Shown here piece by piece: positions 1-8,588 of a stretch of 64,000 nucleotides of DNA. This stretch comes from Gp1-AA145 sp963757135 (GTDB lineage Bacteria > Acidobacteriota > Terriglobia > Terriglobales > Acidobacteriaceae): positions 372,001 through 436,000 of the forward strand of contig CAVWQE010000006.1 of assembly GCA_963757135.1 (NCBI GenBank), read 5' to 3'. The notes under the pieces are model-generated. The model saw only the letters and a program-made list of their open reading frames with translations. It did no database searches and was not told the DNA's origin. The translations under genes were made by a program, and so were the position numbers. Each line of letters starts with the position of its first letter. Within the stretch, counting starts at the first letter, position 1.

Positions 1-31
1 GGTTGTTGCTCGTTAGGTGACTTCGGTTTAA

Positions 32-508
32 ATGAAAAAGGAATTTCGAACAAAGAATCTGCTTTCGCAGTTCGCTCTCAGTCCACGTTTCGTTGAGACT
101 TACGACTGCGTGTTGCTGGCAGATGCTGGACCGGAACATATCCCGACGAGTAACCCGGGATCAAAAGAAGAAAGGCAGAAGACCGAGTACCTCGTAAATC
201 GCAGGGATTTATGGGAACTGTTCGAGGTTCCCCCGCCCGAACCATCACCCCAGTTATTGTGCGACGCTGGGGATATGATCAAGGAAATCTGGCAAAACAA
301 ACTAAAAGCAGAGTTTCCCTTCAGACAATTCATCGTCCAGTTCGAGTACGCTCCTCCTGTTTGTGACATTAGCTTCTTTCAAGCTCTTGACTGGCAACTA
401 GCAATCGAAGAACAAGTCAAGTCAGAGAAGGGTAGTAGCAGGACGGATTGGCGACCGAAAATGGTTAGGAGCATGGCGGTGCAACCGAGTAAGCCGAAGA
501 TTAAATGA
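32..508 (+). CDS. Hypothetical protein coupled to pheT
   Basis: I do not recognise this 158-residue protein. It has no signal peptide or membrane segment. It is rich in charged and aromatic residues, with a proline-rich stretch near residues 66-72 (VPPPEPS) and a basic C-terminus. The ATG at 32 has only a weak upstream purine stretch. Its stop codon overlaps the pheT start as ATGA (505-508), so the two are probably translated together. Such coupling supports a real gene rather than a chance frame. pheS is often just upstream of pheT and may lie outside the left edge, which would make this an extra gene inside a pheS-pheT operon; that is inference. Confidence 0.6.
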   Translation: MKKEFRTKNLLSQFALSPRFVETYDCVLLADAGPEHIPTSNPGSKEERQKTEYLVNRRDLWELFEVPPPEPSPQLLCDAGDMIKEIWQNKLKAEFPFRQFIVQFEYAPPVCDISFFQALDWQLAIEEQVKSEKGSSRTDWRPKMVRSMAVQPSKPKIK

Positions 509-2610
509 AACTTTCATCCCATTGGATCCGCGACTTTGTCGATCTGCCTGTCGACAACCGCCGTCTCGCCGAGGATCTGACTTCGATCGGCATCGCGGTC
601 GAAGGCATTTCCGGCGAAGGCGCGAATACCGTCTTCGAAATGGAAATCGGCACCAATCGCCCAGACGCAATGAATCATTATGGAGTAGCGCGCGAGGCGG
701 CGGCACTGTATGCGCTCGCGCTGAAGCCGATCGAGACCTCAGTAACCAAAGCCGCTGATACAAGCGGATCGAGTGGCACGCCTGAAGCCGCGCCCTCCCG
801 AACTGGCGACTTCGAAATCGCCATCGACGACGCCGAAGGTTGCTCTCGTTATACCGCGCAGATCGTTCGCGAAGTAAAGATCAAAGCGTCGCCAGAAACA
901 ATTGTCAGCCGTCTTGCCCTTGTTGATCAGCGCGCCATCAACAATGCCGCCGATGCTTCGAATTACACACTTTGGGAAATGGGCCATCCCACCCACGCCT
1001 TCGACCTAGACCTGCTCGATGGCGGAAAGATCATCGTCCGTCGAGCTCGCGCCGGCGAAACTTTGAAGACGCTTGATGGAGTTGACCGCAAACTCTCGCC
1101 CGAAGACTTGATCATCGCCGATGCCAACAATCCCGTCGCTCTCGCCGGAGTCATGGGCGGCTTCGACACCATGATTACCGAGCGCACGAAAAATATTCTG
1201 ATCGAATCGGCCTGGTTCGATCCCATCGCCGTGCGGCGTACCGCCAAGCGTCATGGCCTGCACACTGACGCCTCGCATCGATTCGAGCGCGGCGCGGATT
1301 ACGGTGCGACGCCGATTGCTTGTGCGCTGGTCGCGCAAAGAATTATCGAATCTGGCGGCGGCGAACTTGACGGTTCCGCGATCGACGCCATCGCCCGCGA
1401 AATGGACCAGGCTCCAGTGGTCCTGCGTGCAGAGCGCGTTCAACGCATCCTCGGCGGCAAGATTGAAACTCATGAGATCGTCGCGATCCTCAAGCGACTC
1501 GGCTTCGAATTAATCCCCGAACCAGCGTCGCAGCCTGAATTTTCCGTTCGCATTCCCACGTGGCGGCTTGATGTCGAACGCGAGATCGATCTCATTGAAG
1601 AGATTGCGCGATTGCACGGCTACAACAAGTTCGCAAACACTTTGCCGGCATTCTCGGGTGCGGTCATTGAAAATCCGGTGGCGGCAAAGCAGGCGAAAAC
1701 CCGTTCCTCCCTGCTCGCCCTCGGATACAACGAAGCCGTCTCGCTTACATTTATTTCGCATGAAGATGCCGAAGCATTCTCGTCTTCGCCCGTTGCCGAA
1801 CTTGCTAACCCGTTGAGTGAAGAGGCCTCGCTGATGCGTAGCTCGCTGGTTCCCGGCATGCTGAACATGCTGGCTTACAACCTGAACCGTGGGACAGAGA
1901 ACGTCCGCCTCTTCGAAATCGGCGACGTGTACGAACTCGCGAGCGCTGGAACGACAGAGCACACGCGCATCTGCCTGGGCGCGAGCGCCCCGGCATTGCA
2001 GCAGGACCTTCCGATCGGCGCGGTGCTCGACAAGAGCAAGGGCGAGTCGGTGTCCGATATTTTTCGATTGTTTAAAGGGGATGTCGAAAGGATATTGGGA
2101 GTATTCGAGCATTGCTCGCTCACGTTCGACCTGCAAGCGCCTGAGTACTATGCTGCCGGGTGCTCGGCGCGCGCCTTGATCGATGGCGAGCTCGTTGCGC
2201 AGTTCGGTAAACTTAGTGCACAGGCCGCAGCCGAACGCAAACTTCGCGAAGATGTCTTCATCGCCGAGATTTTTGCGGACCGCCTATTCAATCGTCCGCT
2301 ACGCAAGGCTCAATATCGTCCACTGCCCAGGTTCCCCGGTGTGGAAAGAGATTTTTCATTTGTGTTTGCAGACCATGTGACGTTCGAGAAAATTCTCTCC
2401 GCGATTCAATCGCTCGATTTGACAGCACTGCGCAGCTTCGTTCCGGTAGAGATTTTTCGCGGCGGGTCGGTCGCGTCCGGAAAGTATTCAATCCTGCTGC
2501 GCGCCAGGTTTCAATCGCTGGAGCGCACGCTGCGTGAAGACGAAGTCGCCGACTGGTCAGCCAGGATCGTCGCGACTCTGACCGAACTCGGGGGAACCCA
2601 AAGAGCATAA
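505..2610 (+). CDS. pheT: Phenylalanyl-tRNA synthetase beta subunit, short form
   Basis: Beta subunit of the cytoplasmic (alpha-beta)2 enzyme that charges tRNA-Phe. At 701 residues it is about 100 shorter than the usual bacterial PheT. The N-terminal piece (MKLSSHWIRDFVDLP) runs through GIAVEGISGEG straight into the editing-module motif MEIGTNRPDAMNHYGVARE near residue 50. The EMAP-II-like OB tRNA-binding domain that normally sits between them (about residues 40-150 in E. coli) is therefore absent. The B3/B4 editing region, a B5 domain (around RLGFELI), the class II-like core and a C-terminal FDX-ACB anticodon-binding domain (from RFPGVERDFSFVF to the end) are present. The ATG overlaps the upstream stop. 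Identity is certain; the missing domain is read directly from the sequence. Confidence 0.96.
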   Translation: MKLSSHWIRDFVDLPVDNRRLAEDLTSIGIAVEGISGEGANTVFEMEIGTNRPDAMNHYGVAREAAALYALALKPIETSVTKAADTSGSSGTPEAAPSRTGDFEIAIDDAEGCSRYTAQIVREVKIKASPETIVSRLALVDQRAINNAADASNYTLWEMGHPTHAFDLDLLDGGKIIVRRARAGETLKTLDGVDRKLSPEDLIIADANNPVALAGVMGGFDTMITERTKNILIESAWFDPIAVRRTAKRHGLHTDASHRFERGADYGATPIACALVAQRIIESGGGELDGSAIDAIAREMDQAPVVLRAERVQRILGGKIETHEIVAILKRLGFELIPEPASQPEFSVRIPTWRLDVEREIDLIEEIARLHGYNKFANTLPAFSGAVIENPVAAKQAKTRSSLLALGYNEAVSLTFISHEDAEAFSSSPVAELANPLSEEASLMRSSLVPGMLNMLAYNLNRGTENVRLFEIGDVYELASAGTTEHTRICLGASAPALQQDLPIGAVLDKSKGESVSDIFRLFKGDVERILGVFEHCSLTFDLQAPEYYAAGCSARALIDGELVAQFGKLSAQAAAERKLREDVFIAEIFADRLFNRPLRKAQYRPLPRFPGVERDFSFVFADHVTFEKILSAIQSLDLTALRSFVPVEIFRGGSVASGKYSILLRARFQSLERTLREDEVADWSARIVATLTELGGTQRA

Positions 2611-2615
2611 ATACT

Positions 2616-2677
2616 CTGTGATCCTCTGGGGTTCACGCTTTTAAGTCGTCAACCACAGAGGCCACTGAGGATCACAG
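2616..2677. repeat. Intergenic inverted repeat
   Basis: CTGTGATCCTC at 2616-2626 is repeated in perfect inverse as GAGGATCACAG at 2667-2677, 40 bases apart, and fills most of the gap between pheT and the next gene. There is no T-run directly after it, so it is not a textbook terminator. Its words resemble the CACAGAGG-type intergenic repeats seen elsewhere in acidobacterial genomes (from memory). Confidence 0.6.
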
Positions 2678-2704
2678 GGGAAAGTTTTATCCTGCAGATT
2701 TAAG

Positions 2705-3595
2705 ATGAACAAAGCAATGCCCGACACCGTCAAACTCATCGAATGCCCGCGCGACGCATGGCAGGGCTTGCAGGGACAGATCCCCGCCGATCTCAAGATC
2801 AATTACCTGAAAGCCTTGATCAGCGCTGGATTCAAGCACATTGATGCCGCATCGTTCGTTTCGCCGAAAGCCGTGCCGCAGATGGCAGATTCCGAACCGG
2901 TGCTCAAGGAGCTAGATCCGCCGGACGATGTCGAAATCATCGCCATCGTCGTGAATGAAAAAGGCGCGCAGCGGGCGATCAACACCCAGGCCGTCAGCAC
3001 GCTGGGATTTCCTTATTCGGTCTCCCCGACGTTTCTGCGCAACAATCAGCGGCAAACGCCCGAAGAAGCGCTCGACGAACTCGAACAGATTCAGAACAAG
3101 GCCGAGGACGCCGGCCTGGACGTCGTGGCTTACATTTCGATGGCATTCGGCAATCCATATGGCGATGACTGGAGCACGGAGGAAGTCGTCAACGCCGTGG
3201 ATGTTCTGGAGTCGAGCGGCATCAAAATGATTTCGCTCGCCGACACGGTCGGCTTGGCCTCCCCCGAACAGATTCGCGAATTGGTCTCTGCGGTGATGGA
3301 CAAATACGCCTATCTGGAAATTGGCGCGCACCTGCATAGCCGGCCAGATACGGCCGCGGAGAAAGTTCTCGCTGCCTACGACGCGGGATGCCGCCGCTTC
3401 GACTCAGTCATCGGCGGCCTCGGAGGATGTCCGTTTGCGCAGGATGCATTGGTAGGAAACATTGCCACCGAGACTCTGATCGAGGCACTCAAGCAGCGCG
3501 ACGCGCAACTGCCTCCGCTCAAATCTTTGGATACCCTGCTACGTGCGTCGGCAGAAATTGGCGCGCGGTACATGGCTTCCCACGCGGCGGATTAA
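2705..3595 (+). CDS. HMG-CoA lyase-like DRE-TIM metallolyase
   Basis: A 296-residue TIM-barrel enzyme of the hydroxymethylglutaryl-CoA lyase type, which cleaves HMG-CoA to acetoacetate and acetyl-CoA in leucine or ketone-body metabolism. Visible signatures are ECPRDAWQG (the DRE-loop Arg-Asp), SFVSPKAVPQMAD, SLADTVG with the active-site Asp, the metal ligands in GAHLHS, and GGLGGCPFAQ with the catalytic-loop Cys followed by GNIATE. Compared with the human/Pseudomonas enzyme the GLQNE sequence is AWQGL, the Glu before TSFVSPK is Asp, and HxHD has become HLHS. These changes resemble a divergent Bacteroidetes/Acidobacteria subgroup, so the substrate is not certain. An ATG four codons downstream (2717) is an alternative start. 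Confidence 0.82.
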   Translation: MNKAMPDTVKLIECPRDAWQGLQGQIPADLKINYLKALISAGFKHIDAASFVSPKAVPQMADSEPVLKELDPPDDVEIIAIVVNEKGAQRAINTQAVSTLGFPYSVSPTFLRNNQRQTPEEALDELEQIQNKAEDAGLDVVAYISMAFGNPYGDDWSTEEVVNAVDVLESSGIKMISLADTVGLASPEQIRELVSAVMDKYAYLEIGAHLHSRPDTAAEKVLAAYDAGCRRFDSVIGGLGGCPFAQDALVGNIATETLIEALKQRDAQLPPLKSLDTLLRASAEIGARYMASHAAD

Positions 3596-3626
3596 GCGCC
3601 CGATAATTCATCTGTGCTCTGAATGT

Positions 3627-5000
3627 TCAATCCCCTGCCTGCGCCGCCGCCGGCTGCACATCCTCAATTCTCACCCGCGCGATGCGGTGGCCGTCCATTT
3701 CTTCGACGACAAAGCGCTTGCCGCCGTAATAACAGGTATCGCCGACGGCGGGAATTTTTTGCAGTTTCGAAAGCATGAATCCGGCGAGAGTCTCAAAACC
3801 GGCGTCCCTCGGCAGCAACAGATCGTATTGCGACTCCAGGTCGCGCAGACCGACGGTACCATCGAGCACCAGCATCTTGCTTTCGGCTAGTTGCACGGAA
3901 TCTGGCGAAGCAACATCATGCTCGTCTTCAATTTCACCGACTAACTGTTCCAGAATGTCTTCCACAGTAATCAGCCCCGCGGTGGAACCGAACTCGTCCA
4001 CCACGATCGCCATATGCCGCTTGCGCTCTTTAAATTCCTCCAGCAACTCGGCGAGAAGCTTGGTTTCCGGCACGACCAGCGCGTCATGCATGATCTGGCT
4101 GATCTTCATCTCCGAAACGCGAGAGCCGACTGCTGGAAATGCCCGGGCGCTTATGCGGAGCCGCACCCAGCGCATCACATCTTTGGCGTAAAGAATGCCG
4201 ATAATGTGCTCGGGACCGCTCTTGGGATCGTAAACCGGGATGCGCGAGTGCTGCTCCTCGACCACCTGGTCCAGCGCATCCTGCAGGGTGAGGTCACCGG
4301 GCAGCGAAAAAATATCCGGGCGCGGCACCATCACTTCGCGCGCAGTGATGTTCTCAAGGTCGAGCGCGTGATGGACCATTGCTTCCTGCGCAGGAGCGAT
4401 CTGGCCCAATTCCCTGCTGGCGCTGACAATCAACTTGACTTCATCCGGCGAATGCACCGGCCCCTGCCGCATCTTTTTCAGGCCGAAAACCTTTAGCACC
4501 GAGCCCGCCGACCTGCTCATGATGAAGATCAGGGGACGAGTCAACGTCAGCCAGACGTCCATAGGCGCGGCCACGGTGAGCGCAACCTGCTCGGCCTTTT
4601 GCAAGGCCAGCGATTTCGGGACCAATTCGCCAAGAATCACGTGCATGCACGTAATCAGGCCGAAAGCAATCGCGATGGCCAGCCCGTGAGCGTAAATCAC
4701 CGCATGGGGCACTTTCTGCAGGAAGTTGAGGCGGTCGATGACTTCCTTGACCATAGGCTCGCCGATCCAGCCAAGCGTCAGGCTGACGACAGTGACGCCG
4801 AGTTGTACGCCGTTGACGACTTCGTCCAGATTGCGGTGCAGGCGCAGCAGGATGCGCGCGCCGATGCGGCGGGCTTCGATCAACTGCTGAATACGTGTGT
4901 CTCTGACGGTAACCAGCGCGAATTCAGCAGCGGCGAAGAATGCGTTAGCCGCCACCAGGAAGACGACCAGCAATACCCGGAGCAGCACGAAGGCGAGCAT
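3627..5000 (-). CDS. CNNM/CorC (HlyC) family membrane protein with CBS pair
   Basis: An inner-membrane protein of 457 residues from the chosen ATG at 5000; the longer frame begins with a TTG at 5063 and adds an unlikely N-terminus. The order is a CNNM/DUF21 membrane domain (several hydrophobic segments, starting MLAFVLLRVLLVVFLVAANAF), a CBS pair (EVMVPRPDIFSLP, then SRIPVYDPKS and MAIVVDEFGSTAGLITVED), and a C-terminal CorC_HlyC domain. Members are implicated in magnesium or cobalt efflux and were first named hemolysins. A second, more compact paralogue lies at 22382-23647. No operon partner is evident: the gene faces the HMG-CoA-lyase-like gene tail to tail. Confidence 0.9.
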   Translation of the reverse strand: MLAFVLLRVLLVVFLVAANAFFAAAEFALVTVRDTRIQQLIEARRIGARILLRLHRNLDEVVNGVQLGVTVVSLTLGWIGEPMVKEVIDRLNFLQKVPHAVIYAHGLAIAIAFGLITCMHVILGELVPKSLALQKAEQVALTVAAPMDVWLTLTRPLIFIMSRSAGSVLKVFGLKKMRQGPVHSPDEVKLIVSASRELGQIAPAQEAMVHHALDLENITAREVMVPRPDIFSLPGDLTLQDALDQVVEEQHSRIPVYDPKSGPEHIIGILYAKDVMRWVRLRISARAFPAVGSRVSEMKISQIMHDALVVPETKLLAELLEEFKERKRHMAIVVDEFGSTAGLITVEDILEQLVGEIEDEHDVASPDSVQLAESKMLVLDGTVGLRDLESQYDLLLPRDAGFETLAGFMLSKLQKIPAVGDTCYYGGKRFVVEEMDGHRIARVRIEDVQPAAAQAGD

Positions 5001-5376
5001 TTGAGCCGTTATTCTAACACTTCGATGAAGCAGTGGCCAACACCTAAAGCGCTGATACTGCAAGGTTTACAAAAGATGGTAACCATAATCCCCACATCCC
5101 GCTGGTCGCATTCAATCTCCCTCAGATTTGGTCGGAACTAATCCAGCAACTCTGCGATAAACTAGTCTTGCTCCGGAAGCAGTTCTTGTTAGGCGGTTAC
5201 CCTTCCCGAAATTCTCGCTGGTACCCTGCTTCCATTTTTGGCTCCTGGCGGTCTAATTCAATACCCGACGGAACCGTAAACGAAATAAATCAGCTTAGCC
5301 CCGAACCAGGGAACAAAGTCAAAACAGGGTGCGTACCAATGAACGTGGTGGAGATCAGGATTCTGCAGGAGGAGAT
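5001..5376. other. Intergenic gap before the HlyD-type gene
   Basis: This is a divergent gap between the CorC-type and HlyD-type genes, so promoters for both must lie here, but I cannot point to convincing -35/-10 pairs. A 13-codon mini-frame (ATG at 5339, peptide MNVVEIRILQEEM) ends in a TGA that overlaps the GTG start of the next gene as GTGA. It could be a chance frame or a translational-coupling leader. Confidence 0.4.
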
Positions 5377-6591
5377 GTGAACGGCAATACTAACGGACGT
5401 AAGAAACGCCGCAAACGAATAATTATTGGCTCGGTCATCGTGGTTGTCATCGTTCTGATTGTCGGTGTTGCCGTAGCCTTCTCGCATGGCACCACCAAGA
5501 TCGATCCGTCGAAGCTCGCCAAGGTTGAAAAGGGCGATCTCGCAAAGAGTGTAGTCGCCACCGGCAAAGTCGAGCCCATCACTAAAGTTGAAGTCAAATC
5601 CAAAGCCAGCGGCATTGTGAAAAAGCTCTATGTCGAGTACGGCGACCGGGTAAAGAAAGGCCAACTCCTTGCGCAACTCGACAAAATTGAAATCGAAGCC
5701 GGCGTCGAACAGGCGCGGGCCACCCTAGAAGCCGCACAAGCCAATTTGAAGGGCGCACAGGCGGACTATGAGCGCTCCAAAGTCGACGCCGAAGGGCCTG
5801 ACGTGCCCCTCCTCAAGAAGTCCTACGAGCGCAACTTGCAAATGCAAAAAGATGGTGTGGTCTCTCAGTCATCGCTGGATGATGCGGAAAAAGACTACCG
5901 CATGTCAGTAAACAAGCAGAACGTGGCCAGGGCTCAAATGACGGTACTGCAAGCTAAAATCGCACAGGCGCAAGCGCAGGTGGCCCAAGATCAGGCCAAT
6001 CTGAAGCAACTGGATGAGCAATTGAGCTATACCGACCTGCAGTCGCCGATCGATGGCATCGTGCTGTCGCGCGATGTTGAAGTCGGCGATGCGGTCAGCT
6101 CGATTCTGGTATTGGGATCAAGCGCAACTCTGGTAATGACCATCGGTGACACCAGCGAAGTCTACGTCAAGGGCAAAGTTGACGAGAGCGACATCGGTCG
6201 CGTGTATCTCGGCCAGCCCGCGCGCATCAAGGTCGAATCGTTCAAGGACAAAACCTTCAAGGGCGTGGTCAACAAGATCTCACCCATGGGCGTGGAAAAA
6301 GACAACGTCACCACTTTCGAAGTCCGCGTCTCGATCGAAAATCCGGGAGGCGAACTGAAAGCCGAAATGACCGCAAATGCGGAAATCATTCTGGACGAGC
6401 ACAAGAGCGTGCTGCAAATTCCTGAAGGCTCAATCATCTATGACAAAGATCGCAATGCTTCCGTCGAGGTCCCGGATGCGAAGGGCAAAGAGGGCAAGCG
6501 CAAGGTGGCAATTAACATCGGCATATCTAACGGCGCCAAGACTGAAGTCCTCAAGGGACTGAACGAAGGCGAGCAAGTCATACTGCAGTAG
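5377..6591 (+). CDS. HlyD/MacA-type periplasmic adaptor
   Basis: A membrane-fusion adaptor subunit of a tripartite efflux or secretion pump, 404 residues from the chosen GTG. That GTG has a strong SD sequence (AGGAGGAG, 5367-5374). In order: a basic cytoplasmic tail (GRKKRRKR), one transmembrane helix, a biotinyl-lipoyl-like half (KVEPITKVEVKSKASGIVKK), a long coiled coil rich in Ala/Gln (about residues 105-205), the second lipoyl half (LQSPIDGIVLSRDVEVGDAV), and beta-barrel and membrane-proximal domains to the C-terminus. Adaptors of this family normally sit beside an ABC (MacB-like) or RND transporter gene. None is adjacent, so its partner is unknown. A strong terminator follows at 6627. 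Confidence 0.88.
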   Translation: MNGNTNGRKKRRKRIIIGSVIVVVIVLIVGVAVAFSHGTTKIDPSKLAKVEKGDLAKSVVATGKVEPITKVEVKSKASGIVKKLYVEYGDRVKKGQLLAQLDKIEIEAGVEQARATLEAAQANLKGAQADYERSKVDAEGPDVPLLKKSYERNLQMQKDGVVSQSSLDDAEKDYRMSVNKQNVARAQMTVLQAKIAQAQAQVAQDQANLKQLDEQLSYTDLQSPIDGIVLSRDVEVGDAVSSILVLGSSATLVMTIGDTSEVYVKGKVDESDIGRVYLGQPARIKVESFKDKTFKGVVNKISPMGVEKDNVTTFEVRVSIENPGGELKAEMTANAEIILDEHKSVLQIPEGSIIYDKDRNASVEVPDAKGKEGKRKVAINIGISNGAKTEVLKGLNEGEQVILQ

Positions 6592-6626
6592 CGGATTCAT
6601 GGAGTCCCGGTTTTCGCCGGGTACTG

Positions 6627-6659
6627 GGGCACGGGTTTCTCCCCCGTGCCCGCTTTTTT
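6627..6659 (+). terminator. Rho-independent terminator after the adaptor gene
   Basis: GGGCACGGG (6627-6635) pairs perfectly with CCCGTGCCC (6643-6651), with a 7-base loop, followed by GC and six T. A smaller hairpin (CCCGG...CCGGG, 6606-6621) lies just upstream. It separates the adaptor gene from the DUF4097 gene. Confidence 0.85.
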
Positions 6660-6687
6660 GATCGAAATTCACGATGGAGTTGAAAAC

Positions 6688-7659
6688 ATGCGAAACTTCC
6701 GCACGTCAGTTCTGGTTGTAACCGCCGCAGTAATCCTTTCGACAACATCCGCTTTCGCCGCTGCTCGCGGCGAGTTTCAACGCACTTTGCAGGTCAACGG
6801 CAGCGTCAACCTGCAGGTAGAAACCGGTTCCGGCTCCATCAGTGTTCATCCCGGAAACTCAAACGAAGTTCGCGTCACCGGCCACATTCAGGCCAGCGAG
6901 TGGTTCGGCGGGAACGCCGATGAAAAGATCAAAAAGCTGCAAGACAATCCTCCCATCCAGCAAAGCGGCAATGACATTCGTATCGGGCACATCGACGACC
7001 CTGATCTCAAGCACAACATTTCGATCAGCTACGAGATCACCGTCCCTTCGACGACGCAGTTGCACTCTTCAACTGGCTCCGGGAACCAGGAGGTTTTGGG
7101 TGTCGCAGGCCCGGTTGAAGCGAGTACAGGCTCCGGTAACGTAAAGATTGCCGATATCGGCGCCGGCCTGCGAGCGCATACAGGATCTGGCAATGTCGAG
7201 CTAACCGCTATTAAGGGAAGCGTTTTCGCCCGGACGGGCAGCGGAGACATCCACGCTTCGAATATTGCCGGCGGATTCGACGGCCAGACCGGTAGCGGAC
7301 ATCTCATCCTCGATCAGAGCTCTCCGGGATCAGTGAAGGCGGAGACCGGTTCCGGCGGACTGGAGCTTCGCAACGTTCACGGCTCGCTGCAGGCTCAGGC
7401 TGGCAGTGGAGATATCAAGGCTGAGGGCGAGGCCACCGGGGAATGGGTGGTCCATACCGGCTCCGGAAGTGTCGATCTCAGGTTTCCGCAAAATGCATCT
7501 TTTGATTTGAACGCCCACACGGGATCCGGCTCCATTAATCTCAATCATCCGGTGACGGTGCAAGGGACAATCGGGCGCAAGGAAGTCCGTGGCAAGGTAG
7601 GCGGGGGCGGCGTACCGGTCGAAGTGCAGACTGGATCAGGAGATATCCGGATTGATTAA
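6688..7659 (+). CDS. Secreted DUF4097-type beta-repeat protein
   Basis: A secreted or periplasmic protein of 323 residues. The ATG at 6688 is chosen because it follows a GGAG purine stretch and begins a clean signal peptide (MRNFRTSVLVVTAAVILSTT, cleavage near AFA-AA); the longer GTG frame from 6646 would run through the terminator. After an N-terminal beta region, the chain is a ladder of about ten TGSG-type motifs (ETGSGSI, STGSGNV, HTGSGNV, RTGSGDI, QTGSGHL, ETGSGGL, QAGSGDI, HTGSGSV, HTGSGSI, QTGSGDI), each followed by a short alternating beta strand. This is typical of DUF4097 'putative adhesin' proteins, whose function is unknown. It converges with the SAM hydrolase-like gene, 4 bases away. 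Confidence 0.85.
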   Translation: MRNFRTSVLVVTAAVILSTTSAFAAARGEFQRTLQVNGSVNLQVETGSGSISVHPGNSNEVRVTGHIQASEWFGGNADEKIKKLQDNPPIQQSGNDIRIGHIDDPDLKHNISISYEITVPSTTQLHSSTGSGNQEVLGVAGPVEASTGSGNVKIADIGAGLRAHTGSGNVELTAIKGSVFARTGSGDIHASNIAGGFDGQTGSGHLILDQSSPGSVKAETGSGGLELRNVHGSLQAQAGSGDIKAEGEATGEWVVHTGSGSVDLRFPQNASFDLNAHTGSGSINLNHPVTVQGTIGRKEVRGKVGGGGVPVEVQTGSGDIRID

Positions 7660-7663
7660 GAGA

Positions 7664-8494
7664 TCACTGTCCGTTCGCTGCGGCGGAGGCGCCTTCGAAA
7701 ATTACTTGCACCTCGGTGCCTTTGCCGCTGCCGACCAACTGGGCAGCTGATCCACGGTTGGCAACAATTTCAAGATAGCCCATGCTGCCGAGAATCCCAA
7801 ACACCTCACCCGGCGCGCCCTCGGCATAGTTCTGACGTAAGGTAGAAACTTCGCGCTTGCCGACAACAATCTTGAACGCGGGCGGCTGTTGCTGGAAAAG
7901 CGCCGGAGCATCCTGCGGAGTGAAATTCGTGATCAGATTTCCGAAGCGGTCAACCCGCAGAACAACGCCGCGTAACGTATTGGCGTCAGCAGGCTTGGGC
8001 TTGGGCGCATTGAAGCGGACAAAGTCAGTAATTTCCGCGCCAAATTTTTCGTGGTCCACGCCCTTCGCTAAGTAAGCAGCGACCGGTGCAAAAATATCAC
8101 GCCCATGAAAAGTATTGCTGAGCGGCTGCAGAAAGTAGTGATCGGACGTTATATGGCGAACGCTGAGCCGTTCTTCGCGTGCATACATCAGCGACAGCAC
8201 CCCGTTATCCGGAGCCACGAAATTCTGCTCTTCGGAACTGGCGATGATGGGTCGGCGGGCGCTGCCTACGCCCGGATCAACTACAACCAGATGCACGGTG
8301 CGCGTCGGAAAATAAGAGTAGGACTGCGCCAGCGCGAGTGCGCCGTCAAGAATGTCGAAGGCCTGCACCGAGTGGCAGATGTCCACGATCTCGGCGTTGG
8401 GTAGGATCTTGAGAATGACGCCCTTCATCGTGCCGACGAAGTGGTCGTTCAAGCCGAAGTCAGTAGTCAGGGTAATGATAGGGCGCTGCGCCAA
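7664..8494 (-). CDS. SAM hydrolase / adenosyl-hydroxide transferase (DUF62)
   Basis: A 276-residue member of the S-adenosylmethionine hydroxide adenosyltransferase family, related to fluorinase and chlorinase, which splits SAM to adenosine and methionine. Signatures are ITLTTDFGLNDHFVGTMKG at the N-terminus (with the conserved Asp), VDICHSVQAFDI, VVVDPGVGSARRPI, FVAPDNGVLS and TFHGRDIFAPVAAYLA. The C-terminal beta-barrel domain has RVDRFGNLITNF. The start is a TTG (8494), supported by GAGG five bases upstream. Hydrolysis rather than halogenation is the usual activity of bacterial members; this is not shown by the sequence alone. Confidence 0.9.
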   Translation of the reverse strand: MAQRPIITLTTDFGLNDHFVGTMKGVILKILPNAEIVDICHSVQAFDILDGALALAQSYSYFPTRTVHLVVVDPGVGSARRPIIASSEEQNFVAPDNGVLSLMYAREERLSVRHITSDHYFLQPLSNTFHGRDIFAPVAAYLAKGVDHEKFGAEITDFVRFNAPKPKPADANTLRGVVLRVDRFGNLITNFTPQDAPALFQQQPPAFKIVVGKREVSTLRQNYAEGAPGEVFGILGSMGYLEIVANRGSAAQLVGSGKGTEVQVIFEGASAAANGQ

Positions 8495-8588
8495 TTCAAC
8501 CTCACAGACTGATACTCAAGTCGAAAGTAATGGTTCTACAAGGGTGCGTCAAGGTACAGAAGTCACGGGTGCCCGATTACACAAGCTT

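Noticed and set aside
5168..5380. 70-codon frame before the HlyD-type gene
   Set aside because: No SD or family likeness; only its last 13 codons were kept as a possible leader.
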